This document shows, piece by piece, positions 23,542 to 28,600 of a DNA stretch of 28,600 nucleotides. Position 1 is the stretch's first letter. Each line of letters begins with the position of its first letter. The translations under genes were made by a program, and so were the position numbers. The stretch comes from SKKC01 sp046542845. Lineage in GTDB: Bacteria; Spirochaetota; Spirochaetia; DSM-27196; SKKC01. The stretch covers positions 1 through 28,600 of the forward strand of contig JBKHAN010000031.1 in assembly GCA_046542845.1 (NCBI GenBank), given 5' to 3'. A model generated the notes under the pieces. The model was not told the DNA's origin. It was given only the letters and a program-made list of their open reading frames with translations, and ran no database searches.

Positions 23542-24178
23542 GCACTTCCAGGGCGACGCCCGAACCAGAGGGAAGACTGAATACCCGCGAGGGGTGTATA
23601 CCGACCTCTCCGGGGTCAAGCATTGCGTTCAAGAGGCATATACGGTCGAAGCGGGAAAGATCGGACAGGCGTATGTCCGACAAGCGCACCGCGCCCGATG
23701 CGAGGAGCCGCGCTCTGGTGGTTCCTTCGTGCATGACTTCAGCCGGAGTAAACCAGACGCCCTTCCGTCGAAATGCCAGATTCGCGTAGCGAGTCTCGAG
23801 GACCCGCCCGTCGCTCACATACAAGGGTTCTACCCCGACAGCGAGACCGGCAGCTGTGGCATCGAGCGCGCGTCGGTCGGCGTACTTGAGTTTGTACTCA
23901 ACCGGCCCCCGTACGCACAGTGCGTTCAGCGCCCCGGGCCGGTAGGGAACAATCGAGTACTCGCACACCGTATCGCCGATGTACTCGATTCGAAGCCGAT
24001 AGCGACTTGGACCCGCGATAGCCAGGCCCGTCTGCTCGCGGACAATCTGAACCGCCGCTCCGGTGATTGCCCGGGCCGCGCTGTCTGACCCTGTCGAAGC
24101 CGCTATTCTTCGGAAATGCCATGCCAAGTGCTCGGCACGATAGGTTCGGACGCGAATCGTCTCAAGCAACCGGCACAT
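23516..24178 (-). CDS. pabC: Class IV aminotransferase-fold enzyme, probable aminodeoxychorismate lyase
   Basis: PabC releases pyruvate from 4-amino-4-deoxychorismate to give p-aminobenzoate for folate. This fold type IV PLP protein has 220 residues, shorter than enteric PabC (about 269). The PLP lysine is probably Lys98 in KYADR, matching the KxxNR pattern of the family. ETRYANLAF (128-136) and the phosphate-binding EGTTRARLL (151-159) are present. It overlaps pabB by 17 nt, which strongly supports the PabC assignment over a branched-chain or D-amino-acid aminotransferase. A tRNA promoter is embedded in its 3' end. Confidence 0.82.
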   Translation of the reverse strand: MCRLLETIRVRTYRAEHLAWHFRRIAASTGSDSAARAITGAAVQIVREQTGLAIAGPSRYRLRIEYIGDTVCEYSIVPYRPGALNALCVRGPVEYKLKYADRRALDATAAGLAVGVEPLYVSDGRVLETRYANLAFRRKGVWFTPAEVMHEGTTRARLLASGAVRLSDIRLSDLSRFDRICLLNAMLDPGEVGIHPSRVFSLPSGSGVALEVLDISQSDQ

Positions 24179-25154
24179 CGACCTTCTGCCTCATTTCGTC
24201 GTATTCGTGACGGCAGTCGCTGTAGATGGTTACCCCGCCACCGCTTCGGAACCGGTAGCCCGAATCGCTGCGCTCAATGTAGCGGATCATAACAGCCGAT
24301 TCCACACACTCGCCGTCGAACACACCAAAGACACCGGTATAATAGCCGCGGGGGCCGGACTCCGCCTCCGCGATCACCTCGCATGTTCGTTTCTTCGGAG
24401 CACCCGTTATCGAGCCCGCGGGGAGCATGGCAGAGAGAATCGTTCCAACCCGCAGATGTTCCCCGGGACCCAGCGTCCCCCGTATTTCACTTGATACCGC
24501 ATGAAGAGACCGTTCCTGAAGATGCAGCGTTTCCACGTAGCGAAAGCGAGGCACGCGAACCCGGCGCGCAACCATCCCTATATCGTTTCGAAGCAGGTCA
24601 ACCACCGTCGCGTGTTCGGCTGCCTCTTTCCGGTCCGCCAGGAGTCGTTCGCGGGCGTGTTCAACCGCCGTATCGATGGTCCCCTTCATGGGATACGTGG
24701 AGACACTTCCCGGTTCAATGCGGACGAACGCCTCGGGTGAGAACACGACACATTCACCGGGAAGCAGCAGGCGATACGGGGCGCGTGCACACTCGAAAAT
24801 CGCTTCGAGAGAGACCGAGAGATCCAGCTCCGTCGGAAAGGTCAGGTTAACGAGATAGCTCTCCCCGGCTTCGAGGGCTTTCTGCACCCTGTCGTACGCA
24901 CGCGAGTAGCGCTCGTAACTCACGAAATCGCGACGGGTTATGATCGGTTCAGCGGGTGCCCTCGGGTTCTCTCGCGGCCTGACGTGTTGCGTCGTGCGAA
25001 CTCCCGGGACGGAGAATCGCACCCCTCGCGGAAGGCTCTCCAGCGGCCATACCAGCGGTTTCAGTCCCTCGTAATCGACGACGAACAGGAACGGAGTACC
25101 CGATAGACCGAGCTCATCCATATATCCGAAGACGTCCGAGTTCACGTTCAGCAT
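24162..25154 (-). CDS. pabB: Aminodeoxychorismate synthase component I
   Basis: PabB aminates chorismate to aminodeoxychorismate. It has 330 residues, corresponding to the short PabB form that keeps only the chorismate-binding core. Motifs are TYPMKGTI (Lys157), VDLLRNDIGMVAR (185-197), the run around SAMLPAGSITGAPKKRT (241-257), RGYYTGVFG (269-277) and SGGGVTIYSD (304-313). No glutamine amidotransferase partner (pabA/trpG) is encoded nearby, so ammonia or a distant subunit must be used. No Shine-Dalgarno is evident at ATG 25154, 32 nt after apt. The 17-nt overlap with pabC indicates coupling. Confidence 0.9.
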   Translation of the reverse strand: MLNVNSDVFGYMDELGLSGTPFLFVVDYEGLKPLVWPLESLPRGVRFSVPGVRTTQHVRPRENPRAPAEPIITRRDFVSYERYSRAYDRVQKALEAGESYLVNLTFPTELDLSVSLEAIFECARAPYRLLLPGECVVFSPEAFVRIEPGSVSTYPMKGTIDTAVEHARERLLADRKEAAEHATVVDLLRNDIGMVARRVRVPRFRYVETLHLQERSLHAVSSEIRGTLGPGEHLRVGTILSAMLPAGSITGAPKKRTCEVIAEAESGPRGYYTGVFGVFDGECVESAVMIRYIERSDSGYRFRSGGGVTIYSDCRHEYDEMRQKVDVPVA

Positions 25155-25186
25155 CGTGTTACGCCGGAAAAAGCTCCGTCTGAGCC

Positions 25187-25717
25187 TTACTCGCCATGAT
25201 AGTCTATAAGGGTTCGGACGCGGTACGCTTTGAGCAATGTTTCATAGGCGAGAAAAGGTAATCCGATGACCGCGCCGATTTCCACGACCGTGCTACCGGC
25301 CTCCTCAATGATTGACGCGGCGGCCTTCAGCGTCCCACCGGTAGCGATCAGATCGTCGACAAGAAAAATCCGCCTCTGGGTCTCGAGATCCGCCGAATGA
25401 ATCTGTATGGTGTCGGTTCCGTACTCGAGATCGAATGTTCGCTCGTAGCTGTGCCCCGGCAGTTTCCCCTTCTTCCGGACAAGGATAAGCGGGAGCCCGA
25501 GCTTGAGGGCCACAGGCGCGCCAAAGATGAAGCCACGCGCGTCTATGGCCGCAATCGCGTCTATCCCGCCACTCTGAAAGGGTCTTGTGAGTTCATCGAC
25601 GCACCAGCGAAAAACGTCGGGATTCATAAGCACGCTCGTGACGTCGTAGAAGAGAATACCCGGTTTCGGGAAGTCCGGGACCTTGCGTATATGACGGTCG
25701 AGATCGAAATCAGCCAT
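25187..25717 (-). CDS. apt: Adenine phosphoribosyltransferase
   Basis: Apt salvages adenine with PRPP to form AMP. It has 176 residues, typical. The N-terminal RKVPDFPKPGILFYDVTSVL is characteristic of Apt, as is AAIDARGFIFGAPVAL, and the PRPP-binding loop is IFLVDDLIATGGT (117-129). ATG 25717 has no Shine-Dalgarno, and a TTGACA promoter places the transcription start at about the ATG itself. It leads apt-pabB-pabC and is divergent from the MinD-like gene. Confidence 0.95.
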   Translation of the reverse strand: MADFDLDRHIRKVPDFPKPGILFYDVTSVLMNPDVFRWCVDELTRPFQSGGIDAIAAIDARGFIFGAPVALKLGLPLILVRKKGKLPGHSYERTFDLEYGTDTIQIHSADLETQRRIFLVDDLIATGGTLKAAASIIEEAGSTVVEIGAVIGLPFLAYETLLKAYRVRTLIDYHGE

Positions 25718-25723
25718 AGGCGA

Positions 25724-25753
25724 ACAGTAGCCTCACTCACGCACCTGTGTCAA
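25724..25753 (-). promoter_or_regulatory. Promoter for apt-pabB-pabC
   Basis: A perfect TTGACA (25753-25748) is followed after 18 nt by TACTGT (25729-25724) on the minus strand. A start about 7 nt downstream falls at the apt ATG (25717), predicting a leaderless transcript. Confidence 0.42.
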
Positions 25754-25757
25754 AAGC

Positions 25758-25786
25758 TTGCAAGCGCTCGGCTTGCCCACTACAGT
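25758..25786 (+). promoter_or_regulatory. Promoter for the MinD-like gene, overlapping a palindrome
   Basis: TTGCAA (25758-25763) and TACAGT (25781-25786) are 17 nt apart. The start would fall near 25793, 5 nt before ATG 25798. The -35 lies inside the 10-bp palindrome GCTTGCAAGC (25756-25765), and GCTTGC recurs at 25771-25776, so a regulator could act on both divergent promoters. The apt -35 is 4 nt away on the other strand. Confidence 0.42.
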
Positions 25787-25797
25787 TGAACATAGTG

Positions 25798-26769
25798 ATG
25801 AAAACAGTGATCCCGGTCGCGAGTGGCAAAGGCGGCGTCGGCAAAAGCATATTTGTGGCAAACCTTGGCGTGTGCCTCGCGCAGGCAGGTAAAACGGTCG
25901 TCGTCGTCGACCTCGACCTCGGCGGGTCGAACCTCCACACCTGTCTCGGAGTGAGAAACAGCAACGCCGGTATAGGTCAGTATATCTATGAGAAAGACAT
26001 CCGCCTCGAACAGCTGATCATCGAAACCGACCAGCGACGACTCTTTATTATTCCCGGCGATTCCCTGCTGCCGGGAACCGCCAACCTGCCCTACTTCCGA
26101 AAACGGCAACTGATGAAGGAACTTTCGGCGCTCGTCGCCGACTACGTCCTTCTTGATCTCGGGGCTGGTTCGTCGTTCAATACGATCGACTTTTTTCTCG
26201 CGTCGCAGAACGGCATCGTCGTCTGCACTCCCGAGACAACCTCCGTGCTTAACGCGTACAGCTTTCTCAAAGGTGTCGCCTTCAGATCGATGTATCGATC
26301 CTTCGCCTCGGGCAGCGCCGAACGCCGACTCATTCACTCCTACCTGACGACGCGAATTGAAGGTTCGGATCGCTCGATCGAAAAGCTTATGGAGGAGATC
26401 GGCGAACTGTCATCCGAAAGCGCTATGACGGCGCGCTCGGCTCGAACCGCAGCGCAGGTGCGCGTAGTCCTGAACATGGGCAAGCATTCGCGCGATATCG
26501 CAATTGGAGGCAAGCTTCGTGCGATATCACGGAAGAATCTCCAGACAGACGTATCGTATATCGGATATCTGCCCTACGAACCTGAAATGAGCACATCCAT
26601 CCTGCAACGCCGCCCCCTCGCCCTGCTTGATCCACAGTCGCCCTATGTCGGCGCGCTTCGAAGCGTTGCCGACCGCCTTATGAGTGAACCGGGAACGAAC
26701 GCATTCCCGTACTTTGAGGATGATGAAGACCTTCACGCGTTGAGCTCGAAGCTTGACGGAACGAGCTGA
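25798..26769 (+). CDS. MinD/ParA-family P-loop ATPase of unknown partner
   Basis: This belongs to the deviant Walker A ATPases that switch between monomer and ATP-bound dimer to position or activate partners (MinD, ParA, FlhG). From ATG 25798 it has 323 residues. The P-loop ASGKGGVGKS (8-17) carries the signature Lys11, followed by VVVVDLDLGGSNLHTCLG (Walker A', Asp38/Asp40) and the Walker B-like YVLLDLGAGS (Asp120). A roughly 90-residue helical stretch (RSIEKLMEEIGEL region) precedes YIGYLPYEPEMS. The C-terminal pattern is nearest to FlhG/FleN, but no flagellar, min or par genes are adjacent, and no clear membrane-targeting amphipathic helix is seen at the end. A 17-residue longer frame from GTG 25747 would cover the promoter and is rejected. 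Confidence 0.85.
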   Translation: MKTVIPVASGKGGVGKSIFVANLGVCLAQAGKTVVVVDLDLGGSNLHTCLGVRNSNAGIGQYIYEKDIRLEQLIIETDQRRLFIIPGDSLLPGTANLPYFRKRQLMKELSALVADYVLLDLGAGSSFNTIDFFLASQNGIVVCTPETTSVLNAYSFLKGVAFRSMYRSFASGSAERRLIHSYLTTRIEGSDRSIEKLMEEIGELSSESAMTARSARTAAQVRVVLNMGKHSRDIAIGGKLRAISRKNLQTDVSYIGYLPYEPEMSTSILQRRPLALLDPQSPYVGALRSVADRLMSEPGTNAFPYFEDDEDLHALSSKLDGTS

Positions 26770-26784
26770 ATCGCATACGCCGGA

Positions 26785-27795
26785 TCAGTAGGCGGCTTTG
26801 TATCCGGCCACGCGCGCACCGACGGGCACGTCGAGACCGGCGAACCGCTTGTGTTCGGCGTACTCGTAGCCGATAGCAGCGACCATCGCGGCGTTGTCGG
26901 TACACAGCGACATGGGGGGTATGGCGACCTCGAGGTGGCGACGTTTTTCCAGCTCGCGCCTGAGACGCGAGTTCGCCGCGACACCACCACCGACAACGAG
27001 GCGGACGAGTCCGGTCTGCTCTACGGCGCGATCGAGGCGTTTCATAATCATGCCTATGGCGACGCGCTGAAACGAGGCAGCCAGATTCTCCGGGCTTGCG
27101 GTTTTGCCCGGCCTGAGAAACCGGGCTGCCTGCGCGGTGACCGCCGTCTTTATTCCGGAGTAGCTCACGTCGAGCGAGTGTCCATGGCCCTTGAGTGCTG
27201 AACCGGGAAAGTCGTAGGCGGTATCGTCGCCACGAGCCGCGAGTTCGTCCACAGCCTTTCCGCCGGGATAACCGAAATTATGGAACTTCGCGACCTTGTC
27301 AAACGCTTCCCCGCAGGCGTCGTCGATCGTCGCACCGAGTACCGTGAGCTCGTCCCATGCGTCGAGTCGGGCGATCATGGTGTGACCGCCGGAGACGAGC
27401 AGACCAAGGCATGGGTATTCTACAGTCGCGACGAGGTGTGGTGCGTACAGATGCGCGAGTATATGATTCACTGAAACGAGCGGACGATTAAGCCCTATGC
27501 AGAGCCCCTTGGCAAAGGTTGTTCCCACGAGCAGAGAACCCGACAGACCGGGGTGAGTTGTGACGGCGATCGCGTCAATCTCCGAAGGCGAAATCGCCGC
27601 TTCCTTCAGCGCTTGCCGATAGACCGGCAGAATCAGCTCCGTGTGCCGGCGTGAGGCGATCTCCGGAACGACGCCCTGGTATCGCTCGTGAGCGCGGATC
27701 TGGGAATGGACAACCTGGCCAAGCAGTTCTCTGCCGTCACGAACAAACGCAACAGCGCATTCGTCGCAGCTGCTTTCGATGCCCACAACAATCAC
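26785..27795 (-). CDS. tsaD: tRNA N6-adenosine threonylcarbamoyltransferase
   Basis: TsaD transfers the threonylcarbamoyl group to A37 of tRNAs reading ANN codons, with TsaB, TsaE and TsaC. It has 336 residues, normal. Motifs are GIESSCDEC (5-13), the iron-binding HILAH, SGGHTM, DDACGEAFDKVAK, PGGKAVDELA and VGGGVAANSRLR. DETAVA, common in the family, is here DECAVA. The start is GTG 27795, overlapping the deacetylase stop by 4 nt (GTGA). It converges on the MinD-like gene with a 15-nt gap and no obvious terminator between. Confidence 0.96.
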   Translation of the reverse strand: MIVVGIESSCDECAVAFVRDGRELLGQVVHSQIRAHERYQGVVPEIASRRHTELILPVYRQALKEAAISPSEIDAIAVTTHPGLSGSLLVGTTFAKGLCIGLNRPLVSVNHILAHLYAPHLVATVEYPCLGLLVSGGHTMIARLDAWDELTVLGATIDDACGEAFDKVAKFHNFGYPGGKAVDELAARGDDTAYDFPGSALKGHGHSLDVSYSGIKTAVTAQAARFLRPGKTASPENLAASFQRVAIGMIMKRLDRAVEQTGLVRLVVGGGVAANSRLRRELEKRRHLEVAIPPMSLCTDNAAMVAAIGYEYAEHKRFAGLDVPVGARVAGYKAAY

Positions 27796-28600
27796 GGACG
27801 TAACCCTGCATAGCGTACCCCCATGTGAGAAATGGGGCGAAAGACGACGCCGGCCTCTGCAGCTTCCCGCGCAGCCCAGGTCAGAAGTTCAGGAAGCTCC
27901 GGAGTCTGCACGTGTCCTATGAGCACCGCGTAGCCCTCGACCCTGGCGCGTTCAATTCCCGCTCGAAGCGCGCCCCGCATGCTGTCGACATCCCGGTCGT
28001 GATCAATAAAGACGTGACGCTCGACCGTCTGTATTCCAACATTGTTTCCCGCCTGTGCGACCGTCGTATCCGCCGTCGTACGGCTGTCGAGGAAAAAGAG
28101 CCCTCGCTCGTGAAGTCCCTCAACAATGACCTGCATCAGCAGAAGCTGCTCGGTAACAGCGGACCCCATATGGTTGTTCGCCGCGACGGCAAACGGTACC
28201 GAATCAAGAGCCCCGTGAAGGCGCGAAAGGATCTCCTGAGGTCCATGGGTTACACGAATGGCTCCTGTTCCCGGGTTACCCGAGCCGCGCGCTTCCATGG
28301 GCATATGAAGCATCACGTCGTGGCCTGAGCGTACCGCTGCACGGGCCGCGTCGGCTGAATACTGCAGGTGCGGCAATACGCTTATGGTCAGGGGTATATC
28401 AAGTTCAAGAAAGGGCTCAAGGTCGCGCATGGAGTACCCCGCGTCATCGAGGACAATGTACAGGTCGCCGACTGCGGGCGGAAGCGGCCCACGGGGAGGC
28501 GGTTCTTCCTGCGGCTCACGGTCTGCGCCTTCGTCCCTTTCGATGTCCGACCCGGCGTCGGGCCCGGAATCAGGGCCCGGTGCATCGTCGCGCTCCGGCG
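27792..28600 (-). CDS. Divergent polysaccharide deacetylase (YibQ-like), N-terminus outside window
   Basis: This is a member of the divergent polysaccharide deacetylase family (DUF610/YibQ type), usually exported and acting on envelope polysaccharide; its substrate is unknown. The minus-strand frame stays open to the window edge. The domain starts near 28460 with LYIVLDDAGYSMRDLEPFL (the two Asp likely bind metal). It continues with LTISVLPHL, MLHMPMEA, ANNHMGSAVT, LFFLDSRTT and VLIGHVQ. The visible 45 or so residues before it are acidic and Pro/Gly-rich (ERDDAPGPDSGPD, then REPQEEPPPRGPLPPA), like a flexible periplasmic linker after a membrane anchor that would lie outside the window. ATG 28430 lies inside the conserved region and is not the true start. 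It overlaps tsaD by 4 nt. Confidence 0.85.
   Translation of the reverse strand, partial: PERDDAPGPDSGPDAGSDIERDEGADREPQEEPPPRGPLPPAVGDLYIVLDDAGYSMRDLEPFLELDIPLTISVLPHLQYSADAARAAVRSGHDVMLHMPMEARGSGNPGTGAIRVTHGPQEILSRLHGALDSVPFAVAANNHMGSAVTEQLLLMQVIVEGLHERGLFFLDSRTTADTTVAQAGNNVGIQTVERHVFIDHDRDVDSMRGALRAGIERARVEGYAVLIGHVQTPELPELLTWAAREAAEAGVVFRPISHMGVRYAGLRP

Noticed and set aside
1..28600. CRISPR arrays, insertion sequences, integrase, prophage or rRNA genes
   Set aside because: No regularly spaced repeats, transposase or integrase motifs, or rRNA segments were seen; gene content is housekeeping and metabolic.

Overview
The window looks like a chromosomal segment from a free-living, GC-rich spirochaete (order Spirochaetales). 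The evidence is a protein matching the DUF5312 family that I know mainly from spirochaetes, a citramalate-type isoleucine route, and a glucitol-type PTS operon led by a SorC regulator and GutM. No similarity search was run, so the assignment rests on recognised motifs and gene content. I see no insertion sequence, prophage, CRISPR array or transfer boundary. Genes are tightly packed, with many 1-17 nt overlaps.

Layout. (1) 1-1236: the 5' part of a pyruvate/acetoin dehydrogenase E1-alpha gene on the minus strand, then a divergent control region with a good minus-strand promoter, palindromes, and a three-half-site operator 4 nt before the sorC start. (2) 1237-8361, plus: sorC, gutM, EIIC (srlA), EIIC2 (membrane half of SrlE), a hairpin-T attenuator candidate, EIIB (the other half of SrlE), EIIA (srlB), a SAF-domain NAD(P) oxidoreductase, HPr and EI. 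One operon carries a whole phosphorelay, EI to HPr to IIA to IIB to IIC. The usual sorbitol-6-phosphate dehydrogenase (SrlD) is absent. (3) 8325-15163, minus: DUF5312, pgeF, argS, GAF-HD-GYP and cryptochrome DASH, most of them translationally overlapping. The cryptochrome 3' end overlaps ptsI tail to tail by 37 nt. (4) 15164-15563: a 400-nt gap with a 31-codon ORF rich in Ile, Leu and Val, followed by an intrinsic terminator. It looks like a ribosome-mediated attenuator for the next operon. (5) 15564-18682, plus: leuA and cimA. (6) 18716-23200, minus: carA-carB, converging on cimA. (7) 23286-23541, minus: tRNA-Gln(CTG) and tRNA-Glu(CTC) with their own terminator, and a promoter embedded in the end of pabC. 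(8) 23516-25717, minus: apt, pabB, pabC. (9) 25718-26769: back-to-back promoters, then a plus-strand MinD/ParA-like ATPase. (10) 26785-28600, minus: tsaD and a divergent polysaccharide deacetylase cut by the window edge.

The two most interesting systems are the leuA-cimA leader-peptide attenuator and the self-contained PTS operon with a split, permuted SrlE and a SAF oxidoreductase in place of SrlD. A recurring theme is lead genes (sorC, apt, the MinD-like gene) with no Shine-Dalgarno and predicted transcription starts at or near the ATG, which suggests leaderless mRNAs.
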